Shown piece after piece: positions 21,885 through 32,800 of a stretch of 64,000 nucleotides of DNA. The position numbers were made by a program, and so were the translations under genes. The notes under the pieces are model-generated. The model made no database searches. It worked only from the letters and a program-made list of their open reading frames with translations, and had not been told where the DNA came from. The stretch covers positions 1 through 64,000 of the forward strand of contig JAGFNK010000085.1 in the NCBI GenBank assembly GCA_025769875.1, read 5' to 3'. This DNA is from Russula earlei. Taxonomy: Eukaryota > Basidiomycota > Agaricomycetes > Russulales > Russulaceae. Numbering within the stretch: position 1 is the stretch's first letter; each line of letters starts with the position of its first letter.

Positions 21885-23346
21885 ATGGTTAAGGGTTCAA
21901 AGTCGGACAAGGAGACAACATATGAGTTTCGCGACATTGTCCTCGCGAAAGTGCGCGGCTATCCCCCGTGGCCTGGCATGGTGCATTCTTCCTCCGTGGC
22001 TCTCCAGGCTCTCGCTTACCCGTCTTGTCTCTTATTCACATTTAGGTCGTCGATCCCCAAAATGTCTCAAAAGAGGTCCTCAGAGAGCGCCCTCAAAACA
22101 AAAAGTCGTCCTTTTATTGCGTTAGATTCTTCCCCAAAGGTGACCAGTAAGTCATATGGTACCCCTCCTTGCGCAGTAACTAAGCCTGATCCAGTGCTTG
22201 GCTTGTCTCCAAGGACATATCACGGCTGAAACCGCACGAGATCGAAGCCTTCATTAACGAACCTAGTAAGCGTAGCGGCGAGTTACTCGATGGCTATAAG
22301 GTTGCCCTTGACCCTGCCAAGTGGGAGGAAGATCAAGAACTCAAGCGTGCCAATGCTGAGGAAGAAGAGGCAAACGCAGAGGTTGACCAACTCGACGGAG
22401 AGACGGATGGGTTAGACGCAGACGGCGATGCTGACGCTGACGAGCTCCCCTCTAAGTCTAAGAAGCGTAAGCGCGAGTCGGAGACAAAGCCCAAGGTGCG
22501 CACCAAGGCTTCTGTCAAGAAAGACAAGGACGCAGACTCCGTGAAGCGAAAGGCAGCTGGTAAGCGCAACGGCGCCAGGAGCAAGGCGCTCGTCGAGTCT
22601 GAGGATGATGGAGCCGCAGAGGCTGATGGGGATGATGATGATGATGCAGGCCCAAGCAAACGAGCGGCTTCACCGCCAGCTGCTAAGAAACCCAAAAAGG
22701 ATGACGATCGTACGTCCTTGGAGCTCTTTCAAGATTTCCACACTTAAACCAATGTACCATGCTCAGCTTTGGCGAGCGACCCGGAAGCTGTTCGCGTCAG
22801 GGATTGGCGACACAAGCTCCAGAAGACTTTCTTAAACGATAAGGGGACCGGTCCCAAGCCGGATGTCAGCTTAGCTCCGCCTCAACTTCTTTCGCATAAC
22901 TTACATGGTTTACAGGAAATGCCCGCATGTAATGACTTGTTCGCCGCTATCGAGCAATATGACAAGATGAACATTCATTATCTCTCGGTTCGTTTTGTCC
23001 TTTCACTTTTTCTCGTATTGACCACTACCTGCAGTATTCAAAAATTGGCAAAGTAATGCGCCATATTCATTTGCAGCCGTCGGACAAGATCCCGCGTGAT
23101 GATCAATTCCACTTCCGCTCACGCGCTAAAGCTCTAGTCGACAAGTGGCATGTAATCCTCAGCGCAAATAAGGAGGCGGGACCTGGTACAAATGATACTC
23201 CCGCTGAGTCAAGTCCTACTGCTCCATCCAAGGCGGACAAGATAGAGGAGGATGTACCAAACGGAGCTGCAGCCGTCTCCACTGTTGAAGTCCTTCCGGC
23301 GGCGGATGGGACAACGTCCGTGGACGTTACCATGGCGGAGGCGTAG
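21885..23346 (+). CDS. PWWP-domain chromatin protein with TFIIS N-like domain
   Basis: Five exons (21885-21980, 22046-22146, 22195-22709, 22767-22987, 23035-23346) give 414 residues, with all phases matching. Residues ~12-100 form a PWWP domain: DIVLAKVRGYPPWPGM, then CVRFFPKGDHAWL and LKPHE. The aromatic cage of such domains reads methylated histone lysines. Residues ~110-237 are a highly charged, lysine- and acid-rich linker with nuclear-localisation-like clusters (KSKKRKRE). Residues ~238-340 look like the helical TFIIS N-terminal/LEDGF-type interaction domain (ASDPEAVRVRDWRHKLQ; YSKIGKVMRHIHL). The tail is disordered. The architecture resembles fungal relatives of LEDGF and Pdp3. I infer recruitment of chromatin or elongation factors to methylated nucleosomes. 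Confidence 0.9.
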
Positions 23347-26300
23347 ACAATGAGACCGTCTATGTGTCTCTATGTGCCCTCCTACCCCAAAGTGCCATGC
23401 CCTGTGCAACCCGAATTCGATCCATACGCGCTCTACCTACTCCGAGTCGGCCATGTTTCTTCTTGTTGTATATGATGATATGTAGTCGTCCGTCTGATCG
23501 TTCTCGTTTCTCTCGTCTTCACCCCAAAGCCACGTGTCGTATCCTGCAAGGACCTTTTCACGCGTCAACGTCGCGACGGTACGTTTCTCGTTTACGCTCA
23601 CCATTGAAACGTAGCGTTTCCACCTCCAATGTTTTACCTCAGAATGCCTTGCCCATCAATCCATTGTTGCCCCTGATTCCAACTTCCAATGGCTCTAAAC
23701 TGGCGGAAATAATAACGTGGGCAAGGGGGAGTGATTCGAGATAATATTTTCAAACAGACAGGCTACAATGTAGCAAAGATCGGGTGAGAAACAGCTGTCT
23801 GGAAACCTAAGTTATGACATTAAATAATGCTTCCTTTGGTTCATCTGGCACATTAACCCATTAGCCTGGTAATTCAAGGCTTACTGTAATGCTGACCCAC
23901 TTTTCACTGCCAGAGAACAGTTTGAGCTAGCAAGTTAGAACTTTTTGGGGGTATTTGCGTGCCAACGCACTCTCGTTCAAGTCTCATGCACGCGCTTAGA
24001 CCACGGATTCATGTCATACGGCTTTATACACCGCGAAACTATTATGATACGAAAACTGACACTGAAGGTGACCTAAGAGTATGAGAGCATGGTAGCGGTA
24101 GAAGACTCACACTTGATGAGGTGGCCAGTCACGGAGACAACAGGACCGTCTTCCACCTGTACATGCACACATGCTCGCCATTGATACATCCTGACAGAGG
24201 GAGAAGGTACCCAGACTTTCAATCACGTCGAAGGAGCGCGGCGTGTATATCTTGACCCATTTCAGTGCCAGTAAGCGGTAGTAACACCTTGCCCTGATCT
24301 TCTTGGAAAAGGCTACATACTGACTTATCACCCCCTTTCGGAATTGGTAGGCTAGCAACTTGTCATGTCAGGCAAAAGTCTCTTCAAACGGCGAGTGACG
24401 AGGTTGGTCCCGTGATTGGGGGAGCGAGTAATTCATGAAGTGTATTATATGGCCACCTCCGTCAATTGCCGAGTTTCACGTCTCGAGGTTGGTTTTGCAC
24501 AAAGCAGTTTATGCAACACGTGAAGCTTGTGGGTCGCTCCGATAAAACCAAGTTGCGACGCTTGGAAGCACCCTGATCAATGAGCTCACATAAACATAAA
24601 AGGCACTAACTAGTAATTCACCGGGCGGGTTTTGCTATCAGACGTTTTTCTCACGAACATGTATCTCGCGCCGGCCACTCTTCATCTCAATGCCTCAACA
24701 CCCTCAACTCTTCATAGTTACACAATCTATACTGCTCTCAGACTGAGTGGAAAATTTGTCCACCCTTTTCGTAATGACTATTTCACAATCACCGGCCATC
24801 CGCACCTATTTGGCTTATCACTGGCCGCGCCAACTTACGCTTACACGTAACCGCACCACCCCCGTGCTCCAGAAGCACTCCAGGTTTCGTTTCAGTTCCA
24901 GGGAAACATCGAACTGATAAGTGGTCCTATCGGCGATCTGAGTTGCGAGGCAAGTACGGTCCCGCCGGATGTCCAAGGCCCTGATCGACCCTAACACCTT
25001 GATAAGCATTGCAAACCTTGCTGGTTAAGCACTGCCGAGCGAATCCTAGGCGACCCCCCAATCGCGCAAAATGAAAAAGAAAACAACGCCCAGCACTATT
25101 TGGGTGCAGCGGGGGTTACATGGAGTGGAGTTTCCTTACGCCTTGGGAGGATACATAATACAGACTGGTCCCCGCGCCGCCAGGTGGAGTTACTGAGTGC
25201 TGTGAGTCTAAATATAATCGTTGTCAACTGGCCAGGTGCATGCGGGGGTCGGTTTGCGCTGATTCCTAAACGATTCTGTTTTTCGGATGCATCCTGGAAT
25301 TCCTCTGCCAGTGGGCGAGGTTTCGAGAAGACAAGCATCTTCTCGATTTCGAAGGAACAGATGTTAGTTGACATATACTGCAACGGGGTAAACGATATAC
25401 AGACGGAAGGCCGGAAGCAGAAAAACCTTTCCGTTAACCCTTGACGCGTCAAAAGAAACGACTCGAGCCAACGGCCAAAACATCACGGACACATTTTGAA
25501 AACGGATTGATGCCCTAATGATCGGGCTTGCATTTTGTGTTCATGCCTGACAAATAGACACCCAACGCAGGACTGTCTCGTAGGACCCCAGTGTACAAGA
25601 TTCTGCCCTATCCCGAGAAAGCGAGAGAACTCGGAGATTGGTACGATATACTTTCAACGAAATGGCCGTTAACCGAGCTACGATTATAGGGGAGTCAGTG
25701 GGGAGGTGTTCAGAAAGGCAACCTTAGGCCACACACACGTGGCAGGTGGCTAGAAGTGGAGTGGGCAACGCAACAACGTGGAAGCGGCCATGAGAGGGAA
25801 GTGCAAAACTGTTTGAAACAGACGCCGTCTCGTAAGAGATGACACGAATGTTGCAGGTTGCTTGTCTTACACAACTGTGCAAGGAATCTGATTTGGTGAC
25901 GCTGTTGCGAAATGGGCAGAAAGGTGGGACAAGGTCGAACCAACCACTTGAAGTGCACATGATAGTGATGATGCTACAGGAATGATGCATGTGATGAGAG
26001 CGAGGGTGCCCCAGGCTTGACCCTCATCGTGCGGATGAAATCGAGAATTTGACACGAGGGAAAGGAAAGGATGAGCAGATGAAATTCATCCCGTGAGTAC
26101 AAACTATACTGTACGGTACGGGCAAATGTGAATGGCGAGAAAGGAGTTCGCGGTTCGTTTTCGTTCTTGACAGGGTTGAGTCAGTTCGACGGGCGTCTTT
26201 TGGAGGCGATAAGATTTATATTGTGTGGGATTTCCGACTCGGCTTCTTCGGCGGTCGCGGGGATAGATCCGATTGGTACCGAGAAAAACATGTGGAATGA

Positions 26301-26469
26301 GCTTTTCAATGAATTTACCGTATTGTTCTGTCAGGCAAGTTATCGTTCTCGTACATCTACACAATTCCTTACTTGTTTTCAGTTTGGCATTGTAAAATGC
26401 CTACATATTAGTATTTCTCTGTCATAGCGTAGCTGAGGCTGAATCGACTGTGAAGTTATTGCACTATTA
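23347..26469. other. Gene-poor interval
   Basis: Apart from the 3' region of the PWWP gene I see no supported gene. Frames of 80-118 codons near 24.2, 25.1-25.45 and 25.7-26.4 kb overlap on both strands and have random composition. No transposon ends are recognised. CpG content is normal. Confidence 0.4.
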
Positions 26470-26594
26470 TCAATAACCTTTTTGGTCACATTTTTCGTGC
26501 CCTACTTATGTCATTACTTACATAAAATAATTTATGGTCACAACAGAGCCTCAGCACTTGGAAGATTCTGAGTTGACCATAAGCAGACTTGATC
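26470..26594. repeat. Diverged half-copy of the foldback element
   Basis: The stretch with ACCTTTTTGGTCACATTTTT, TCATTACTTA, TTTATGGTCACAACAGAGCC and GAGTTGACCATAAGCAGA follows the order of the right arm of the foldback element (12330-12475). Only one arm is present, so this is a decayed or recombined copy. Confidence 0.65.
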
Positions 26595-27640
26595 TGTTAA
26601 AGGCAATCAATGTGTAAGCGCGTTTTATGCGTCTGGCCTACGCTGCTGTCAAAGGCACCAAGGTCAGCTCACCGAAGCATTGAGCGCTATTGAGCAATGA
26701 GTGGAGCCAGCACAACGTTCAGGTTGACGGCATCTGTTTCGATTTTATCGCCACCGATATGTGGGTGCGCTTCACTCTCATGACCCTCCCCCTTTTTTTT
26801 TCGAGGTTCGAGGAAACGTAGCATACGCTATAATATCTCGATTACCTCTTTTGAGATGCGCGCTTACACACATCTGCCAAAAATGTCAGTTTCTTCGGCC
26901 TGCAATGTAATAGGTTGACATCGTTATCACTACAACAGTTTCACTTGAGGCCGCTGGTGATAGATTAATAGACCGCTGTAATATATTTGTTTGAGTGTGC
27001 AATGTGTAGGCGTGCAGCGTCCAAATGCACGTGCAGCGTATGCGCGTGGGAATTGCTAGATAAGATTAAGCAAAGCACTCAGTATCGCGCGCCTAAGCGA
27101 TCGCTGAGGGAAAGATGAACTAAGTAAACTACTAAGTAAATAAGTCTGCAGGCTATGCAAGCCTGCGATCGTAAGTAACTCGAGCAATCAAAGGTAAATC
27201 ACGGCTGATCATCAGCCACACTATCTACCAGACGAGATGTAAACTATCTGTATGACTGTATCACTAACTAAGATCACATCTTAAATATATCAATCAAATG
27301 AATATCTTAGTTGCCCTTGCACGCATGCGATCGACATTAATCGCCTGCGATCTCATCTCAATCACGCGTGCTATCTTAAGTGGGCGATCACGACAGCTGG
27401 CATCAACCATGCCTGATGTTGAGAGCGCATCGTAATGTGAACGTCTAGTCTAAATCGCAAGTCGTGAGCAGTATTATCATAATACCCCACTGGCACCTTT
27501 GCTCTTCCATGTAATAGCGAACAGGCTTTCCCTGCTTCTCAGCGGCCTATGTGAACCGCTCGACCTTCATGAAACAGTTTCGATTGGCTTTCATGAGCAA
27601 GCCTGGAGATATCAATGCATAATGTCCCATCACCGCATCA
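26595..27640. other. Gene-free interval with short palindromes
   Basis: No gene is supported. Between 27090 and 27400 there are repeated short motifs (several GCGATCG-like sites, AACTAAGTAA twice, and a GCAGGC/GCCTGC hairpin near 27155). This might be an unnamed repeat, but I find no ends or duplication. Confidence 0.3.
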
Positions 27641-27699
27641 TGATACGACAACATGTATAGCACTCCCTATCCTGATCCGAGGTGGTGGGGATGCCACAG

Positions 27700-27705
27700 T
27701 ATAAA
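27700..27705 (+). promoter_or_regulatory. TATA box of secreted-protein gene 1
   Basis: TATAAA within CACAGTATAAAGC lies 136 bp before the start codon. The same box in the same surroundings (ATAGTATAAAGCC) precedes the paralogous gene at 38095. Confidence 0.6.
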
Positions 27706-27840
27706 GCTAGTCCCTGCAGTTACAATCCTCTCCAGCTGTGCTCCAACTCACCATCACTCACGACTAACGGGTGCCGGTTACCTGCAGTCTACCCCGACAA
27801 CTTTCATTTCAAAAATCTATATTCCTACGCATAAGTACCG

Positions 27841-28189
27841 ATGCGCACCTCTTTTATTTTTGCCATGTTTTGCCTCGCTGGTGGCATCGTTCCGTCGCTC
27901 GCACGTCCCGCAACGTATGCCGACCTCTTCGAGTTCAGTTTATCCTATGAAGTTGACATTACGTTGCAGAAATGGGCTAGGCTTGACCCCTGCAGAATTA
28001 AATGATTTTAACCGAGAGAACGAGGAGCGAATAGCCCAATCACGGGCTTCGAACCATGATCGTCAGAAGCTTACCAATCGATTAAGTGGTTTCATGAAGG
28101 GTTTCATGAAGGGAAGGAAGGAAGCGGGTAAAAAACACGGCCGAGGAACCGAAGCAAATGCAGCCACAACGCGAGGGGTCAATGATTGA
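27841..28189 (+). CDS. Small secreted protein 1
   Basis: Two exons, 27841-27914 and 27970-28189 with a 55-nt intron (donor GTATGC), give 97 residues. Residues 1-22 are a clear signal peptide (MRTSFIFAMFCLAGG, then an Ala-Arg-Pro cleavage region). The mature part begins NGLGLTPAELNDFNREN and is a short, highly charged helical peptide with a repeated GFMKGFMKGRK segment; it has no cysteines. I do not recognise a family. The gene shares promoter, signal exon and intron position with the gene at 38095, but the mature parts are unrelated. A secreted or effector-like role is an inference from the signal peptide and size. Confidence 0.7.
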
Positions 28190-28978
28190 GCAAGCCAGAG
28201 ATTGAGAGGTTTTATACGGACGAGGGAGACATGAAATGAATTGAAAACTTTGTTCTTTTATGTATGCATAGTATATACTCAGGCTCTTTTGCAAAAGCAA
28301 CGTAACATGACCGAAATGTGATGTATTTGGTTGGCTAAGTTATCGTGAGATCTTCAGACACGGTTTCTCCTGTTCCAGAGGTGATTCTTTGAACCACACC
28401 ACAACCACAGGCTCGCAAGATTGACTCTCGAGATTATGTGAGCCATACACCCACACGCCTTCCAATTTGCCCCGTGACAGTGAACCAGTCCACCCTAAAC
28501 AACCTTGAGTAATATTCTTTATTACAGTGAATGAGTATCAGTCGAGAAGCTATCGGTGTGCACCAAAAGATGATGCAGATCTCAAATGTAAGTGGATGCG
28601 CTGTCAGAAAATAAGACTGTATCAACTGGCAAACTCACCAGGGGCTCGTGTTGGTGATCATGCGTTCGACGTATTTTCCATTAGATTTGCCGTGTACACC
28701 TATATATCCACTCGTGAGATTCACACATTGCGAGGTCCCTACAAGGTAGCAACCAACTTGAAGTCATGCCGCCCGCCCAGATCAACTCACAAAAGATGAC
28801 GGTGTGCCACGATGATACGGCAGCGGCAAGGTCGTAAGACATGGATGAGAGGAGGGCCATGTTATTATCGTGGTACGTGACAAAATTTGGCCTAAAAAGC
28901 TGCATGAACTGCCGTTTGTCCAATGGTGCGACGCGAAAAAATAAATAGTCATGAAAGAAGAAATCCTGACGAACTTTG
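28190..28978. other. Interval without a gene
   Basis: It holds the 3' region of the secreted-protein gene and no further supported coding frame. It ends in the 5-bp duplication CTTTG (28974-28978) that borders the following solo LTR. Confidence 0.4.
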
Positions 28979-29117
28979 TGTTGGAGCTATAGAATTATAA
29001 CTCAGTCTTCTGTGTAAAAGACTGAGGGAAAAGACGAACGATAACTAATTCGAATTATTTACACGTACGGTCCGGATTGTCCGTTCGCGCGGCATCTAAG
29101 CGGCTGCACGTCCAACA
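28979..29117 (-). repeat. Shortened copia-family solo LTR
   Basis: Read on the minus strand it starts TGTTGGACGTGCAGCCG and ends in CTATAGCTCCAACA, the same ends as the LTRs at 29563 and 33816. It is flanked by exact 5-bp repeats CTTTG (28974-28978 and 29118-29122), so it is a bona fide insertion. It is only 139 bp instead of 250: the part between the two hairpin-type CAGTCTT...AAGACTGAG repeats of the LTR is missing, as expected from recombination between those repeats. Confidence 0.85.
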
Positions 29118-29562
29118 CTTTGATCATCAGTCCGGGCAAGTTGGGGAAGAAACAAGGTCAAAACGCGCCCAACTTGCGGCAGAGCGGCAGAAACTAGAAA
29201 ATCGATCTGAAACACTGGGGGCGAACCTAGACGTATGCCGTCGAACTCTCATAATGTTCCTGTGAAAATTATACCTGTCTGTGCAAATGGAGATGATCCT
29301 GCATTCTCCGTATGTTTTCCCGTAGGCATTGTGGCCATTGAATTGATCCGGAATCAGAAACATTAAGCCTTTATTCCCAAGTTGAAAGATTATGAACGTG
29401 GACGCCCGCTCGATCGCGAGCATAAGCGAGAGGGTGATAGATACGGCACCTTCACCGAAGACGAAAAGATCACAGCCAAGTGGGAGAGCGCATCTATCGT
29501 TTCCAGATGATCCAAATTAACCATACAACCTACGATGCCAGACGCAATGGAGATACTATAGA
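29118..29562. other. Interval between two inverted LTRs
   Basis: No gene is supported. These 445 bp lie between the minus-strand solo LTR and the plus-strand copia element, whose facing LTR ends form an inverted repeat. It ends in the target duplication ATAGA (29558-29562). Confidence 0.4.
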
Positions 29563-29812
29563 TGTTGGACGTGCAGCCGCTAAGTGCCGCGCGAACGGAC
29601 AATCCGGACCGTACGTGTAAATAATTAGAATAATTTAGTTATCGCGTTCGTTTCCTCAGTCTTTTACACACAAGACTGAGGTCAGTACTACACATTCCTT
29701 TACACTCCTTTAAAGCTAATACTGTACATAGCTATCATCCCTATAGGTTAGATAACTAACCAATACAGTCTTTTACACACAAGACTGAGCTATCATCCCT
29801 ATAGCTCCAACA
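29563..29812 (+). repeat. 5' LTR of the copia element
   Basis: 250 bp. It contains a perfect hairpin at 29654-29681 and a second copy of its core at 29765-29789, with the string CTATCATCCCTATA beside each. These repeats explain the internal deletion in the solo LTR at 28979. Confidence 0.95.
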
Positions 29813-29830
29813 GATTATGAGACCTGGTCG
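29813..29830 (+). promoter_or_regulatory. Probable primer-binding site
   Basis: Just after the LTR lies GATTATGAGACCTGGTC. TTATGAG is the complement of the CTCATAA anticodon loop of methionine tRNAs, and many copia elements prime on a 5' half of a Met tRNA cut in that loop. The match to this fungus's own tRNA was not checked. Confidence 0.5.
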
Positions 29831-29881
29831 TCCCTGACATCACGAACTCCCACCAGCTTCCAAATCGCGTAACGAAACACC

Positions 29882-32800
29882 ATGAGCACCCCCACAGCAA
29901 CCGCAAACATCGCGCCCTCGAGAGGCAGCCACGCTCCCACCGTAGGAGCCGCGGGAAAAACTTACATGGGCGGCCAACACGGTTACAATGGACCACTCTT
30001 CGAAGGTGGCACGGTCGTGTACACACAATGGAAAGCTGAAATAGAGGCAGTATTCAAAGTAAACGGCTTAATGGAAATCTTAAAACAGACATACTCAAAA
30101 CCGGACCTCAGCAATGACCCGAGCGGCTTCGCTGACTGGGAGCAGAAAGATCGCGAAGCGCACGCCCACATTTTACTCACGTTAAAAGGGCACGCTCTCA
30201 ACACTGCCCTAGGCATTGCTGGAGCCAAAAATACTTGGGATGAGCTTGCAAAACATTTTGCAGGGAAGGGCGAGCAACACGTCGCACGTTTATTGACGGA
30301 CCTATACCAGTTCACTTTCTCTGAAAGTGAACCCATGGCTCCTCAAATCATTCGACTGCTGCACGCTGCCCGAACCCTCGAGAGACTCAGTTACCCAATA
30401 GACGAGAAAGTCCTCATCTGGATGCTAATCCTCGCACTACCGGAAAAGATGGCCAATCTCAAGGCCACTCTCCACTCGACACCGCCCAGCCATCTAACGG
30501 CCGAGCACATCACGGACCGAATCCTCCACGAGGAGCGTCAGATCCGATCGACCCGTGACACAGCCACATCTCACATTGCAAAGGCACCCCAAAAGGGGAA
30601 GGACCGGGAAGTGCAGAGCGAAAAAAGCACAATCAAGTGCACCCACTGCAGACGCAGGGGGCACAACACAACTGAATGCTGGAAAATTCACGGAAAACCA
30701 GAGGACAAAGCAGCAGCAGCTAGGACTGGCACGATCACGCACAACACAGCGATGCCCATGCCCGCTATGACTGGCACGGGTGTGCACAACACAGCAACAC
30801 CCACGCCCGCTATGACTGGCACGGGTGCACACAACGCAGCGACGCCCATGCCCGCTATGACTGGCATGGGTGCGCACAACGCAGCGACGCCCACGACCAC
30901 TGGGACCGGCACAAGTGCGCACATCGTAGCGACGCTCGCAGCTCAGCTACCAGCCAGCGCTGCCATCGCATACGTCCCCACATCCGATAACAGCATCTCA
31001 TTACATCTGGCAGTTGAAGATGAGCCGATCTGCGCGGCCACGACTCAGGAGCAGCTACGAGCCGCTGATCTCAGAGACAGCTGGCTCCTCGACTCTAGAA
31101 CCTCGCGCATCATGACATCCCATCGTGATTGGTTCATACACCTCACCCCACTCGCATCACCCATTCTAGTTGCCTTAGGCAACAATAGTGCCATAACCGC
31201 CACCAGAACTGGGCAAATACGAGTCCGGATGCACGCAAACGGTGCGCGGAGTATCGCATTACTCCGCGATGTCCTGTACGTCCCGGACCTCAAAGGGAAC
31301 CTCTTATCGGTCTCCCATTTCGTCCAATGTGGGGTGGCAGTGCAATTCCAGGGAGAGACATGTGGAATATACAACAAGAACCAATTGATATGTGAGGGAA
31401 CATTACATGAAAGCTTGTACATCATGGCCATGCAAACAGCCAAACCTGAGTCAGCGCGCACAGCGACGCTAGACCAATCCCTCGCGGAAGGCAGCCACAA
31501 ATTTGAAGCTGCCCTTACCGCATGCACAATGGCCTCCAAGGCCTCCCTCGACACTTGGCACCAACGCGTCGGACACTCAGCTTCCGACCATGCAACACAA
31601 ATGCTACAAAAAGAAATGGTCAAAGGCATAGAAACAAGCGAGACCCTGAAGACACCAGAAACGCACGCTGACACTGCGTTAGACTGGGACCTCTCAGACA
31701 CATGTGGGAAACCACCCACTAGAACACCCCAGTTTTCTGACTGGGCAAAAACGGAACCGCGGGAACACGCCGGCGGGCTGAAGCGCAAATCGGAAGCGCC
31801 CCAGTACCTCCAACCACACACCGCGCGCGTTGAGCCCACAACCGGCCAATGCTTGAAGACCCTCCAATTAGATGGAGGGGGCGATCACACCGGGCGAGAA
31901 GCACAAACATCCCTAGCTGAAAGGGGATGCATGCATCAAATTAACACCCCGGGTACGCCACAACACATCAAAGTCGCAAAATGCGCGACCCGGACACCTC
32001 TTAATAGGGTCCAGGCGACGCGGACAGACACAAAACCGTCCACGCGCGCCTTGGATGACTTGACGCTCGAAGAGGCACGGAGCGGGGACAACCCCGACCC
32101 CTCTCAGCCGCACGTCCTCGGAACGCGCGCGTCTGCACACGCCCCGGAGAAGAGTCCCACCACGCTGACCCGAAGGTCACTGGTGCACACGTTCCCGGGC
32201 CACGCATATCACCAGCAGGCATACAAGCCTGCACATCTCCCCACCCCCCGCACCCTTCAACCCCGCACCATCATATCCGACGAAGGGGGCCCCACATCGC
32301 GCATCAAGCGCGTGATCCTCGAATTCGACAATGCAGTCGAAAGAGTCGAAAAAGGGGAAATGAGAGCGAAGTTGAGGGGGCGGCAAAGACGGAACCAGTG
32401 GACAACGCGGAACAACTGCCGCACGCAAAGCCACAAGGCGTCGGAGCAGAGGACCCCCTGCCTGCTCAGCCTGAAACAGGCAGACAACACGGAGCAGGCG
32501 CTGCGCACCGAACCACAGGGCGTCATAGTGGATGCGATTCCACCTGCTCAGCCTGAAACACCACAAAGTCAGCTCACAATTCACAAGGCAGAAGACTCAC
32601 CTGCGCAATCCGCCATGGGACCACCAAAGCGCATCACACGCACGCTCACACCCGACCAAGGCGACGAAGCGGAGGAGCCGAATGAAGGAGAAGCGGAAAA
32701 GGCATCACATGCCAAACCGCAAGACACACAGCTGCAACGTGATAACAACGCACCTGAGGACCAAGCTTCCTCACAACCTGAAATGCACCCAAAACGCGCC

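Noticed and set aside
25096..25452. 118-codon minus frame and 114-codon plus frame
   Set aside because: They fully overlap, have random composition and no splice or promoter context.
30494..30924. Minus-strand frames within the copia Gag region
   Set aside because: They mirror the tandem repeat of the plus-strand Gag and contain only its shadow composition.
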